From positions 62,001 through 126,000 of the forward strand of contig DASZUU010000034.1 of assembly GCA_035547425.1 (NCBI GenBank): a DNA stretch of 64,000 nt, in the 5' to 3' direction. Position 1 is the first letter of the stretch. Each line of letters starts with the position of its first letter. Source of the stretch: Alloacidobacterium sp035547425. GTDB lineage: Bacteria > Acidobacteriota > Terriglobia > Terriglobales > Acidobacteriaceae. Below, in pieces: positions 42,712 to 51,944 of this stretch. The notes under the pieces are model-generated. The model worked only from the letters and a program-made list of their open reading frames with translations. It had not been told where the DNA came from and did not search any database. The position numbers were made by a program, and so were the translations under genes.

Positions 42712-44481
42712 ATGTTTCACCATTGCTGTCGCCCACTTTCAGCCCTGCTGCTGGCCGCAGTCATTCCAGCCTTTGCCGCAGATAAAGCAAAAACCAAACC
42801 CGCCGAAGATGCAACTCCCGCCTACGAGCAATCTCAGCCCGCAACAGAAAACATCGACCTCACGATGTACCAACGCATTCGTGAAGAAGGCCTGCAGCAC
42901 TCGCACATCATGGAGTACGCTTCCGCCCTGACAGATGACATCGGACCGCGCCTCACCGGCTCGCCCAACATGGCGAAGGCCAACGCCTGGACGCGTGACC
43001 AGCTCACCGCGATGGGCTGCGTGAATGCACACCTCGAAGACTGGGGCGAATTTGGCATGGGCTGGCAGCAGCTCAATACCTGGGTCCGCATGACTTCGCC
43101 TGATACCGCCGTATTCATTGCGCAGGCAACGCCGTGGTCGCCTTCGACCAATGGCCCGGTGAGCGGCGAAGCAGTTTACGTCAATATTCAGAATGAGAAG
43201 GATTTCGACCAGTACAAGGGCAAGCTGGCTGGAAAGATCGTGCTGCTGGGCGAAATGCGCGACGTTCCCCCCGTAGATAAAGCACTCTTCGAGCGCTACA
43301 CCGACAAGGAACTGGAAGAGCTTGCCAATTACCAGGTAAGCGATCGCTCAGGCCGCGATATGCAGGCTCGCCTGCGCACGTACATGCAGCGATACAAGCT
43401 GGTCGATAAGATTGCGGAGTTTCTGGCCGATGAGAAGGCTGCAGCCGTCATTCGTCCCAGCCGCGACGGCAAAAACGGCGGCGGCTCCGGCGGCACGATC
43501 TTCGATGACAACGGCGCAGCTCTCGGTCGTCAGCCTTACCTCGCCGATCACAAGGTAAAAGTGCCGGTCGTAGTCATGGCCATTGAAAACTATGGCCGCG
43601 TCTTCCGCCTGCTGCAGGCCCATGTTCCCGTCACGATCGAGATGGATGTCGAAACCAAGTTCACCGGCGACCACGAGCACGGCTACGACACGGTTGCGGA
43701 AATTCCCGGGACCGATCCCAAGCTGAAGGACGAAGTGGTCATGGTGGGCGGCCACCTCGATAGCTGGATCGCGGGCACCGGCGCTACCGACAATGGCGCA
43801 GGCTCCGTGGTGGCAATGGAGGTTATGCGCATCCTGAAAGCGCTCAACGTGCAACCGCGCCGCACCATTCGCATTGCCCTCTGGAGCGGGGAAGAAGAGG
43901 GGCTCTTCGGTTCCCGCGGATATGTGAAACAGCACTTCGGTTTCGCGGCTCCCCTCAACACTCCAGATCAGGCTCAACTGCCCGAGTTCCTGCGCAAAAC
44001 CGGGCCGCTTGAGCTAAAGCCGGAGCAAAAACTTGTTTCCGGCTATTTCAACGTGGATAACGGCTCCGGCAAGGCTCGCGGCGTTTATCTACAGGAGAAC
44101 TCAGCCATTGCACCCATCTTTGCCCAGTGGATCGCTCCGCTGAAGGACCTGGGGGTAACCACGCTGACCATGCGCAACACGGGCGGCACGGATCACCTTT
44201 CCTTCGACGCGGTCGACATTCCCGGCTTCCAGTTCATCCAGGACGATCTGGATTACGAGAGCCGCACACATCATTCAAATCAGGACACTTACGAGCGGCT
44301 GCAGGCAGGCGATCTGAAGCAGCTTGCTACCGTCGAGGCCATCTTCGTCTATAACACCGCCATGCGCGACCAGATGCTGCCGCGCAAGCCGTTACCGCAT
44401 CCGGAGCTGCGCGAACAACAAAATGCGCCGCTGCCAAATCTCTTTCCGGGTGCTGTTCCTCAAACAGAAGAGAAAAAATAG
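42712..44481 (+). CDS. Secreted M28 family zinc aminopeptidase with PA domain
   Basis: This 589-residue protein has a signal peptide (about 1-22, ending PAFAA), a PA insert (about 135-290) and an M28 peptidase domain. The zinc ligands and catalytic acid can be seen: HLD (His 348), ATDNGAG (Asp 360), EEEG (Glu 394-395) and TDHLSFDAVDIPGFQF near the end. A GAGGAGG ribosome site lies 11 bases before ATG 42712. It removes N-terminal amino acids from peptides outside the cytoplasm. A strong terminator follows. Confidence 0.9.
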   Translation: MFHHCCRPLSALLLAAVIPAFAADKAKTKPAEDATPAYEQSQPATENIDLTMYQRIREEGLQHSHIMEYASALTDDIGPRLTGSPNMAKANAWTRDQLTAMGCVNAHLEDWGEFGMGWQQLNTWVRMTSPDTAVFIAQATPWSPSTNGPVSGEAVYVNIQNEKDFDQYKGKLAGKIVLLGEMRDVPPVDKALFERYTDKELEELANYQVSDRSGRDMQARLRTYMQRYKLVDKIAEFLADEKAAAVIRPSRDGKNGGGSGGTIFDDNGAALGRQPYLADHKVKVPVVVMAIENYGRVFRLLQAHVPVTIEMDVETKFTGDHEHGYDTVAEIPGTDPKLKDEVVMVGGHLDSWIAGTGATDNGAGSVVAMEVMRILKALNVQPRRTIRIALWSGEEEGLFGSRGYVKQHFGFAAPLNTPDQAQLPEFLRKTGPLELKPEQKLVSGYFNVDNGSGKARGVYLQENSAIAPIFAQWIAPLKDLGVTTLTMRNTGGTDHLSFDAVDIPGFQFIQDDLDYESRTHHSNQDTYERLQAGDLKQLATVEAIFVYNTAMRDQMLPRKPLPHPELREQQNAPLPNLFPGAVPQTEEKK

Positions 44482-44498
44482 CTGCATTTTGAAGCTGC

Positions 44499-44530
44499 AA
44501 AGCGGAGGCCGGGTGCCTCCGCTTTTTTTT
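44499..44530 (+). terminator. Rho-independent terminator after the M28 peptidase gene
   Basis: AAAGCGGAGGC and GCCTCCGCTTT form an 11-bp stem with a four-base loop, followed by eight T residues. Confidence 0.92.
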
Positions 44531-44642
44531 GCCCGATTTATCAGAAATACGCTTCTTGAACCAGGGATGATCCTCTCAAAAGAAATATAAAATCCAGCTG
44601 CCGGGTAGACGCATCTTATAGCGCGTATTAAAAATATTTATC

Positions 44643-45305
44643 GTGGCTGGTCGCTCTTCATCTCGCGCGCGCAGGCTCTGCAGGATTTTCCTGATTGCCT
44701 GCGCTGTGCTCCCTTTTTGGCCGGCGACATCCCAGGCACAACACAGCACGCTGGTTTTTTACGCCGATAAGGCTGTGAACAGCAGCCTGTGGCCAACGCT
44801 ATTTGCCGCCGTGCAGCATGACCTCGCGACGGAAGACTTTGGCCCCGCAGGTGAGAGCTTCGATCATAGCCCGCGACTTCTTCGCGCCGACGAAGTGGTT
44901 GCCGGAGAAGAGTTTGAAAATGTCATAGAAGTCAGGCTGCGGGGCCGTTGCGATGTTGCGCAGCAAGCCTATCGTCCGCTTCAGTCCGGGCCTCTGGGAT
45001 GGGTGCTGCGCGTTAAAGGCGTGATTCAACCCTATATTTATGTGGACTGCACGCGCATGGCGCAGACGCTCAACTCCACCACGCTGGGCATGCCAGCCGA
45101 TCAGCGCAGCCAAGCCATGGCCCAGGCCATTGCACACGTGCTGGTGCATGAGTGGATACACATCACGACGCAGAGCTCCGGCCACACCGCACACGGCATT
45201 ACAGAAGCGCAACTTACAGCGCAAATGCTCGTTTCAGACTCCGGCCACGCCGCAGTTCCTGAAGCGCGGCAAGACGGCATAGGCCGGATTCCCGGCGGTC
45301 GATAA
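44643..45305 (+). CDS. Putative secreted zincin-like protein with HEWIH motif, unknown family
   Basis: This 220-residue protein (GTG start) has a signal peptide (about 1-33, ending SQAQ) and a middle region without recognised motifs. A HExxH motif (HVLVHEWIH, His169-Glu170-His173) lies in a predicted helix, followed by GHTAHGITEAQLTA, where His or Glu could be the third zinc ligand. Two cysteines (RGRCDV and VDCTRM) could form a disulfide. It is probably a metallopeptidase or an inactive relative. No clear ribosome site precedes the GTG. Confidence 0.65.
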   Translation: MAGRSSSRARRLCRIFLIACAVLPFWPATSQAQHSTLVFYADKAVNSSLWPTLFAAVQHDLATEDFGPAGESFDHSPRLLRADEVVAGEEFENVIEVRLRGRCDVAQQAYRPLQSGPLGWVLRVKGVIQPYIYVDCTRMAQTLNSTTLGMPADQRSQAMAQAIAHVLVHEWIHITTQSSGHTAHGITEAQLTAQMLVSDSGHAAVPEARQDGIGRIPGGR

Positions 45306-45438
45306 GCCTGTTCGGTTTCTAAATAAAACTACCGTCACAATGCCGATTGCCCATATGGAATACGCAAGCTGTGAGCTATCTGCCACCTGCTAGCATGGAT
45401 ACAGAAGAAAACGAGGTTTTTTGTAGCAAGTTAACCGT

Positions 45439-47475
45439 ATGAGCGCATCTGAAAAATCTATCCGTGTTCAGCTTCCCGACGGCTCCACAAAAGAACTCCC
45501 TGCCGGCTCTACTCCATTCGATGTAGCGAATGGAATTTCGCCCCGACTGGCCTCCGCCGCCATCGTTGCCCGCATTAAGCCGTTAAACGCAACGGCATCT
45601 GTTGCAAGCACCGAGGCCGAGGGCGAAGCCGCCATGTATGGCGCAGAGGATCCGCAGGCCGAGCGTCTTGTCGACCTGAGCACGCCTCTTCACGAAGACG
45701 TCGCGCTGCAGCTTCTCACGGAGAAGGATGCGGACACGCTGAAAGTGGTTCGCCACTCTGCCGCCCACGTTCTGGCGACAGCAGTTCTGGAACTGTTTCC
45801 GGAGACAAAGCTTGGCCACGGTCCAGCCACCGATTCCGGTTTCTTCTATGATTTTTATCGGCCCACGCCCTTCACGCCCGAAGACCTGAAGCTGATCGAA
45901 GGACGCATGGCCGAAGTCATCGCGAGGGACGAGAAATTTGTGCGCGAATGGGAGCCGCGCGACGAAGGACTCGATCGCTTTAAGGCAGATAACGACTTCA
46001 TGAAGGTCCATTTCATCGAGCGCTTCACCAAGCCCGGTGAAAAGATTTCCCTCTACCGCAATGGCGCTTTCGTTGATTTCTGCCGCGGCCCGCATGTGCC
46101 ATCCACCGGCCGCGTGAAGGCGGTAAAGCTGACGAACCTCGCCGGAGCCTACTGGCTTGGCGATGAGAAAAATCCGCAGCTGCAGCGCATCTACGGCACT
46201 GCGTTTTTTTCCAAGAAAGAGCTCGACGAGCATTTTGCGCGGCTGGAAGAAGCAGCCAAGCGCGACCATCGCGTTCTGGGCAAGCAGCTCGATCTGTTTT
46301 CTATTCAGGAGCTGGCCGGAGCGGGCTTAATCTTCTGGCACCCTAAGGGCGCGATGATTCGCAAGGTGATGGAAGACTGGATGCGCGAAGAATGTATCCG
46401 TCGCGGTTACGATTTGGTTTACACGCCGCACGTGATGCGAGTGAACTTGTGGCAGACGAGCGGACACGAAGGCTTCTACGCGCAAAACTTCTTCACCAAG
46501 ATGGAACTGGATGACGCCGATTATCGGTTAAAGCCGATGAACTGTCCCGGCCACATCCTCATCTACAAAAACTCGCCCAAGAGCTATCGCGACTTGCCGG
46601 TGCGCTATGCGGAGCTGGGCAATGTCTACCGCTACGAGCGCTCCGGCACCATGCACGGACTGCTGCGCGTGCGCGGCTTCACGCAGGACGATGCGCACAT
46701 CTTCTGCACGCCGGAACAGATCGAAGGCGAAGTAGCGGCATGCATCGATTTTGCGCAGGCCGTGCTCAAGACATTCGGCTTCAATGATTTCAAAGTCGAG
46801 CTTTCCACCTGGGACCCGAAGGATCGCCAGAGTTATGCCGGCTCCGATGAGAAGTGGGAGCTTGCCATCAGCTCGCTTGAAAACGTGCTGAAGCAGAAGG
46901 GTATTCCCTACAAGACTATCCCCGGCGAAGCCGCATTCTACGGGCCTAAAATCGATATCAAGCTGGTCGATGTGCTGGGTCGCCTGTGGCAGCTCTCGAC
47001 AGTGCAGTTTGACTTCAATCTGCCTGCGCGCTTCGAGCTTGAGTATGTCGGCGAAGACGGCGAGCGCCATCAGCCGGTCATGGTGCATCGCGCTCTCTTT
47101 GGATCAGTCGAGCGATTCTTCGGCGTGCTGATCGAGCATTACGCCGGAGCATTCCCGCTCTGGCTGGCGCCGGTGCAAATTGGCCTGGTGCCGATCAGCG
47201 AACGCCACCTGGCATACGCGGAAAAGGTACAGCAACAGTTACAAAATGCCGGTTTCCGCGTTGAGCTGGATAGCCGCAATGAAAAGATGAACGCAAAAAT
47301 ACGCGACTTCACTTTGCAGAAGGTTCCGTACGTGCTCGTTATGGGCGACAAGGAAGCCGAGGCCAACGCTGTCAGCGTGCGCACACGCGGCAAGGGCGAT
47401 CAAGGCTCCATAGCGCTCGATGCATTCATTGCGAAGAGCAAGGCGCTCGCAGACGAGAAGTCGATGGAATTGTAA
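45439..47475 (+). CDS. thrS: Threonyl-tRNA synthetase
   Basis: This 678-residue protein has an N-terminal TGS domain (about 7-100, somewhat extended), the editing domain with HSAAHVLA (about 107-114) and CRGPHVPSTG, and the class II core. The zinc ligands are in MNCPGH, RYERSGTMHGLLRVRGFTQDDAH and VMVHRALFGSVERF. The C-terminal anticodon-binding domain is complete. No T-box leader is seen in the 133-bp upstream gap. Confidence 0.96.
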   Translation: MSASEKSIRVQLPDGSTKELPAGSTPFDVANGISPRLASAAIVARIKPLNATASVASTEAEGEAAMYGAEDPQAERLVDLSTPLHEDVALQLLTEKDADTLKVVRHSAAHVLATAVLELFPETKLGHGPATDSGFFYDFYRPTPFTPEDLKLIEGRMAEVIARDEKFVREWEPRDEGLDRFKADNDFMKVHFIERFTKPGEKISLYRNGAFVDFCRGPHVPSTGRVKAVKLTNLAGAYWLGDEKNPQLQRIYGTAFFSKKELDEHFARLEEAAKRDHRVLGKQLDLFSIQELAGAGLIFWHPKGAMIRKVMEDWMREECIRRGYDLVYTPHVMRVNLWQTSGHEGFYAQNFFTKMELDDADYRLKPMNCPGHILIYKNSPKSYRDLPVRYAELGNVYRYERSGTMHGLLRVRGFTQDDAHIFCTPEQIEGEVAACIDFAQAVLKTFGFNDFKVELSTWDPKDRQSYAGSDEKWELAISSLENVLKQKGIPYKTIPGEAAFYGPKIDIKLVDVLGRLWQLSTVQFDFNLPARFELEYVGEDGERHQPVMVHRALFGSVERFFGVLIEHYAGAFPLWLAPVQIGLVPISERHLAYAEKVQQQLQNAGFRVELDSRNEKMNAKIRDFTLQKVPYVLVMGDKEAEANAVSVRTRGKGDQGSIALDAFIAKSKALADEKSMEL

Positions 47476-47487
47476 CGCAAACAATTG

Positions 47488-47535
47488 TCATCCGGAGCGC
47501 AGCGAAGTACCTGCTTCCTTCCTGCGCTCCGGCGG
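47488..47535. repeat. Shortened REP-like inverted repeat
   Basis: The sequence starts GTCATCC and contains CCGGAGCGCAG and CTGCGCTCCGG as perfect 11-bp arms. It sits between thrS and the DinB-like gene and resembles the outer parts of the longer elements at 5358 and 15720. Confidence 0.6.
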
Positions 47536-47566
47536 CAATGCTTCAGAGGCCAAGGTAAGGCATGCT

Positions 47567-48136
47567 ATGAAGTACGCATATACAGCCATTCCGGAAAGCC
47601 AAATCCCAAAAGCCGTCGATCCAACTTTCCAACACCTGCTCGATACCTACGTCAGCGAAATCAATAAAGTCGCCTCCACCTGGCATGTTTTTTCTGACGC
47701 AGACCTCGATTATAAGCCTCATCCTAAATCCACCGATGTACGCGGCATCCTGAAGCATCAGCTTCTCTCTGAACGCCGTTTCTTCGGCGAGTTCCTGGGC
47801 ACGCCGGAGCCTCCGCCCGATGAGGTTTTACCTGCAATATTGAACATCGAATCTGCCTCTGCTCGCCTCGTAGAGCTAGCCCTTTGCAGGCTCAATTTCT
47901 TTGCCCGGCAGAACACATCCTGGTGGATGGAGGTTGTTCCATTCTTCGACATTCAGCGTCAGCGCATCTGGGTTTTCTGGCGGCGCATTCTCCACACTGC
48001 GCATCATCGAACGCAGCTTACTGTGTATTTACGGATGCTCGATAAACCTGTGCCCACAACCTACGGCCCCACAGCCGACGCTAGCTGGGAGGGAGCCGAC
48101 CCTACAAACTCCGTTGAAGCAGCAGGCAGGCGCTGA
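47567..48136 (+). CDS. DinB/YfiT-like metal-binding four-helix protein
   Basis: This 189-residue protein has helical DinB layout with a metal triad: His in GILKHQLLSE (about 63) and the two histidines in HTAHHRTQL (about 146-150). DinB-like proteins include thiol-dependent S-transferases and many of unknown role. The start at 47567 is selected by an AAGG eight bases upstream. It follows thrS after a REP-like repeat. Confidence 0.8.
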   Translation: MKYAYTAIPESQIPKAVDPTFQHLLDTYVSEINKVASTWHVFSDADLDYKPHPKSTDVRGILKHQLLSERRFFGEFLGTPEPPPDEVLPAILNIESASARLVELALCRLNFFARQNTSWWMEVVPFFDIQRQRIWVFWRRILHTAHHRTQLTVYLRMLDKPVPTTYGPTADASWEGADPTNSVEAAGRR

Positions 48137-48153
48137 AGGTATCATGCTGTCAG

Positions 48154-49077
48154 ATGCCTGACACCAATCTGAACCTCGACCAGCTTCTAACAGAAACGCG
48201 CAATCCGGCCACGGCGAACCTTGATCAGCTTTCGACCCTTGATCTTGTCCGCACCATGCACACGGCAGACGGCGATGTGCTCTCTGCCGTCGAGCGGGAG
48301 CTGCCGCATATTGCGCAGGCCGTGGACGCTATCGTTGCCCGGCTGGATCATGGCGGCAGGCTTTTTTATGTCGGAGCCGGCACATCCGGACGTCTCGGCG
48401 TGCTGGATGCCTCGGAATGCCCTCCGACCTACAACACTCCACCGGAGCTGGTGCAGGGGCTGATTGCCGGAGGCGATGTAGCTCTGCGCCGTTCGGTGGA
48501 ACGCGCCGAAGATGATGCCTCGCAAGGCCAACGCGATCTCGAGCAGCACCATTTCAGCGGGAACGATGTTTTGGTGGGCATTGCCGCCAGCGGACGCACG
48601 CCCTATGTGCTGGGTGGCATCGCGTATGCGCGCAAGCTCGGCGCAGCCACCATCGGCCTCAGCTGCGTGCCCAATTCAGAGCTGGCACGGGCGGCGGAAA
48701 TCGCCATCACACCGGCAACCGGCCCTGAGGTCGTTACCGGCTCCACGCGCATGAAGGCAGGCACAGCGACCAAGCTCGTGCTCAACATGCTTTCTACCGC
48801 CTCACTGGTGCGCCTGGGCTATGTGTATGGAAATCTGATGGTCAACGTGCAGCCGACAAACGTGAAGCTGCGCGACCGGGCGGCCCGCATCATCTCCACG
48901 CTTACCGATTTGCCCCAGAATAAAGCTGTCGAACTGCTCGATGAAGCAGGCTCGGTGAAGACCGCGATCGTCATGCAGAGGCTCAAGCTCTCTCGCGCAG
49001 AAGCCGAAACACGGCTGCAGGAAGCAAAGGGCAGATTGCGCACTGCACTTTCCAGCTCCGGAGCTGCAGGACGATGA
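48154..49077 (+). CDS. murQ: N-acetylmuramic acid 6-phosphate etherase
   Basis: This 307-residue protein has the SIS-domain sequence GAGTSGRLGVLDASECPPTY (about 69-88) and GSTRMKAGTATKLVLNM (about 191-207), both typical of MurQ. It cleaves the lactyl ether of MurNAc-6-phosphate in cell-wall recycling. The next gene starts on its stop codon (ATGA). Confidence 0.95.
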   Translation: MPDTNLNLDQLLTETRNPATANLDQLSTLDLVRTMHTADGDVLSAVERELPHIAQAVDAIVARLDHGGRLFYVGAGTSGRLGVLDASECPPTYNTPPELVQGLIAGGDVALRRSVERAEDDASQGQRDLEQHHFSGNDVLVGIAASGRTPYVLGGIAYARKLGAATIGLSCVPNSELARAAEIAITPATGPEVVTGSTRMKAGTATKLVLNMLSTASLVRLGYVYGNLMVNVQPTNVKLRDRAARIISTLTDLPQNKAVELLDEAGSVKTAIVMQRLKLSRAEAETRLQEAKGRLRTALSSSGAAGR

Positions 49078-49805
49078 AAGCAACTGCCTTTGAATTTCGT
49101 TTTCGCATGGCGATCATGTTTGCCATCTACTGCCTTGGCTTCTGGGCACCGTGGGCTCGCTATAACGGCAGCGTCAGCACGGTTTGGCTTGAGCTTTCCG
49201 GAGCGCTGGCAAGCGCGCACTGGCTTTCGCTGGAGAATGCCACCATCCTGGTGACGGTTCTTGCCATCCTGTTTGCGCTCAAGGGAACCATTTTTCGCGT
49301 ATGGGGAACGGCCTATCTAGGTGCTAACGTTATGCAGGGAAAATCCATGCAGGGCCATTCCGTTGTAGCCGCGGGGCCATACCGTTACGTACGCAACCCT
49401 TTGTATGTTGGCTCTTTTCTCATGGGGATCGCAGTATCTATTCTCATGCCGCCAAGCGGAGCCGTCTTTTTTCTCGCGGCGCAGGCCATCTTTTTTTTCC
49501 GCCTCATTCTGGGGGAAGAAGCGTATCTGACGGCGCAGCAGGGTGAAGGATATCTGGCATACAAGCAAAAGGTGCCGCGCCTGCTGCGCAGCCTGCGCGC
49601 TCGCGTGCCTGCATCGGCAGCAAGTCCGCATTGGCTGGCAAGCGCCCTGGCAGAAAGCTACTACATTGGCCTCACCGCCTGCTTCCTGGTCCTTGCATGG
49701 CGCTACAATGCGTATCTGCTCATGCGGTGTGTGATTATTTGCTTTGGAGCGTCCCTGGTGCTGCGTGCCTTCGTGCCGCGCGAAGAGAAAGGTTCTACGC
49801 TTTGA
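49074..49805 (+). CDS. Isoprenylcysteine carboxyl methyltransferase-like membrane protein (ICMT/PEMT family)
   Basis: This 243-residue protein has about six membrane helices and the SAM-binding GPYRYVRNPLYVG motif (about 101-113) shared by ICMT and phospholipid N-methyltransferases. In bacteria these may methylate phospholipids or isoprenoid compounds; the substrate is not known. It overlaps murQ by four bases and MarC by four bases. Confidence 0.82.
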   Translation: MKATAFEFRFRMAIMFAIYCLGFWAPWARYNGSVSTVWLELSGALASAHWLSLENATILVTVLAILFALKGTIFRVWGTAYLGANVMQGKSMQGHSVVAAGPYRYVRNPLYVGSFLMGIAVSILMPPSGAVFFLAAQAIFFFRLILGEEAYLTAQQGEGYLAYKQKVPRLLRSLRARVPASAASPHWLASALAESYYIGLTACFLVLAWRYNAYLLMRCVIICFGASLVLRAFVPREEKGSTL

Positions 49806-50482
49806 TTGACCTTACCCGCGACATATCCTCCGTCATCGAGGCCACCGTTCTGGTTGTCGGCGCGCTCTTTCCCATTGTCAACCCCTTGGGGAGCGCTGCG
49901 ATCTTCACCAACATGGTGGGCACGGTCGACTCCAATGTACATCGCGCCCTAACGCAGAAGATCGCCATCTACAGCTTCTTTCTGCTGATCTGTTCTTTGC
50001 TCTGGGGCGTAAAAATTCTCACCTTTTTCGGAATCTCGATTTATGCCGTACAGATTGGCGGCGGCCTGCTGGTAGCGGCTACAGGATGGTCCTTGCTCTC
50101 ACAGGGAACTGCCGGCATGGGAGCGAATTCTCCGCAAGGCACAAACATTCTCGATCATGCCTTTTACCCCTACACGCTGCCTCTCACCATCGGCCCGGGC
50201 TCGATATCGGTAGCTGTTACAGTCGGCTCGCATTTACCCGCCGAGGTGCACGGCAGCTCATTTCTCTCGCCCAAGGTGCTTATTCCCGCCATTGCAGGCA
50301 CTATCATCATCTGCCTGATTATTTATATCTGCTACCGCTACGCCAACGCGGCAGAGCGCTTGCTGGGAGCTACCGGAACCGCGGTTGCCATGCGGCTGCT
50401 GTCCTTCATTCTCATGTGCATCGGAGTGCAGATTTTTTGTACCGGAGTGAAAGACCTTCTCGCTACCCTGCATGTTTCCTAG
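49802..50482 (+). CDS. MarC family integral membrane protein
   Basis: This 226-residue protein has six hydrophobic segments and the MarC start motif FPIVNPLGSAAIF (about 22-34), plus the PLTIGPGSISVAV repeat (about 126-138). MarC proteins have no assigned function; the earlier antibiotic-resistance link is not supported. The best start is TTG at 49802, which overlaps the preceding stop (TTGA) and has AAGG upstream; no ATG gives the complete first helix. Confidence 0.88.
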   Translation: MIDLTRDISSVIEATVLVVGALFPIVNPLGSAAIFTNMVGTVDSNVHRALTQKIAIYSFFLLICSLLWGVKILTFFGISIYAVQIGGGLLVAATGWSLLSQGTAGMGANSPQGTNILDHAFYPYTLPLTIGPGSISVAVTVGSHLPAEVHGSSFLSPKVLIPAIAGTIIICLIIYICYRYANAAERLLGATGTAVAMRLLSFILMCIGVQIFCTGVKDLLATLHVS

Positions 50483-50491
50483 CAGAAAAAT

Positions 50492-51202
50492 TCAAGCGGG
50501 TTTCTGCGCACGCACAATCGAGACGGGAAAGAAAGTATCGGCAAAGTAAAACTTTCTTGTCACCATCAAACCGGCTTTCTTGAAGACCCGCGCGTAGTCG
50601 CACGTGTTTTTGTAGTCGGAGATCAACGCCACTCCACCCGGCTTCAATACGCGCGCAATCTCCAAGCATGCCCGATCGCGCTCGGCGCGTTCCGCAATGT
50701 TGTGGATGCACATGTTTGAGAGAACCACATCGAATGTGCTATCGGCGAAGCTCATCTTCTGTGCCGGCTCATTGAGCAGTTCGCAGCGGCCGGCTACGCC
50801 TTCCGCAGCCAGATTCTTTTCCGTGCGTTCGCGATTGTTGTCGCTAAGGTCTTCTGCGTTCCAGACATCGATGCCGACTGCATGTCCTGTTGTCAGCTTC
50901 TTTGCCGCGCCAATCAGCAGCAGCCCGCGTCCGGTACCCACATCCAGCACATTCTCGTTGCCGTGCAAACCTGCCATACGGATCATGCGGTCGCGATGCC
51001 GCATCTTTCCAACCCTGGAATAAAGGATCATCAGACCTGCTGTTGCCAGCAGCGCATATCCTGTCCATTCGAACTTGATAATCCTGACCGGCCCAAGAGC
51101 GATGACCGGCGTAAAGATGCGGATAATGATAAGGGCAAGCCCCACGAGCGCGAGGTTGCGGATCACTCCGGGCGCGTCGATACCGTAATCCGCCTTTGCC
51201 AT
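50492..51202 (-). CDS. SAM-dependent methyltransferase with two N-terminal membrane helices
   Basis: This 236-residue protein has two hydrophobic helices (about 17-35 and 45-60), then a class I methyltransferase domain: VLDVGTGRGLLLIGAA (about 85-100), GIDVWN and FDVVLSNMCIHNI. It may modify a membrane-soluble substrate such as a quinone or lipid. The start at 51202 has GAGGAGA nine bases upstream. It lies downstream of HU on the same strand, separated by a terminator. Confidence 0.82.
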   Translation of the reverse strand: MAKADYGIDAPGVIRNLALVGLALIIIRIFTPVIALGPVRIIKFEWTGYALLATAGLMILYSRVGKMRHRDRMIRMAGLHGNENVLDVGTGRGLLLIGAAKKLTTGHAVGIDVWNAEDLSDNNRERTEKNLAAEGVAGRCELLNEPAQKMSFADSTFDVVLSNMCIHNIAERAERDRACLEIARVLKPGGVALISDYKNTCDYARVFKKAGLMVTRKFYFADTFFPVSIVRAQKPA

Positions 51203-51236
51203 GTAGAGGCTCTCCTCAACTTTGAATACGTGCAAC

Positions 51237-51266
51237 AAAAAAGGAAACGGAAACCCGTTTCCTTTC
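51237..51266 (-). terminator. Rho-independent terminator of the HU gene
   Basis: On the minus strand, AAGGAAACGG and its perfect complement form a 10-bp stem with a three-to-four-base loop, followed by a T-run (plus-strand A-run at 51237-51242). It lies 18 bases after the HU stop. Confidence 0.88.
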
Positions 51267-51283
51267 TTGCATGACGGCTGAAA

Positions 51284-51580
<297 letters not shown>

Positions 51581-51944
51581 TTTTTTAAATCCTCCTGGTA
51601 CTGTTTTCGCTATCCCAGAACCTTTGCCGGTATCGAGTAGCTTCGGATTTTTTAAGTTCCGCGGCTTGTGGGATTCGCTTGAAACCCTTTATCCATGCGG
51701 CTCTCAAAAAAACCTACCGCCGTTTACCTTGCGTCTTTTCGAAGCCTTTGTCAACGGCAAAAGGCCTGTTTCCACAGGTTTTTTGCTATTTTTCCCGGTT
51801 TTTTCAGGTTTTTTGCCTATTTTCCTGGAAATTCAGCTGAATTCACAAACAAAAGAGGCATGCGGAAGCCCTTGTCCGGTGCGGCTTCGCTGCACTTTTA
51901 TCAAGAAGAATGATCGCAAGTCTAGTCCCTCATACCGGCATCGT
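51581..51944. other. Intergenic region upstream of HU with phased A-tracts
   Basis: This 364-bp spacer lies between HU and the DUF2461 stop. It contains the AGGAGG ribosome site (51591-51596), AT-rich leader sequence, and the phased-tract block at 51775-51828. No reading frame with coding character was found. Confidence 0.6.
51775..51828 (-). promoter_or_regulatory. Five helically phased A-tracts (predicted bent DNA) upstream of HU
   Basis: T-tracts on the plus strand occur at 51779-51784, 51789-51793, 51799-51804, 51809-51814 and 51820-51823, with centres 10 bp apart. Phasing at the helical repeat gives intrinsic curvature. The block also contains a direct repeat, CAGGTTTTTTGC(C)TATTTT, at 51775 and 51805. 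Confidence 0.75.

Noticed and set aside
45306..45438. A T-box or other riboswitch before thrS
   Set aside because: The gap is short, and no T-box core sequence or terminator hairpin was seen.
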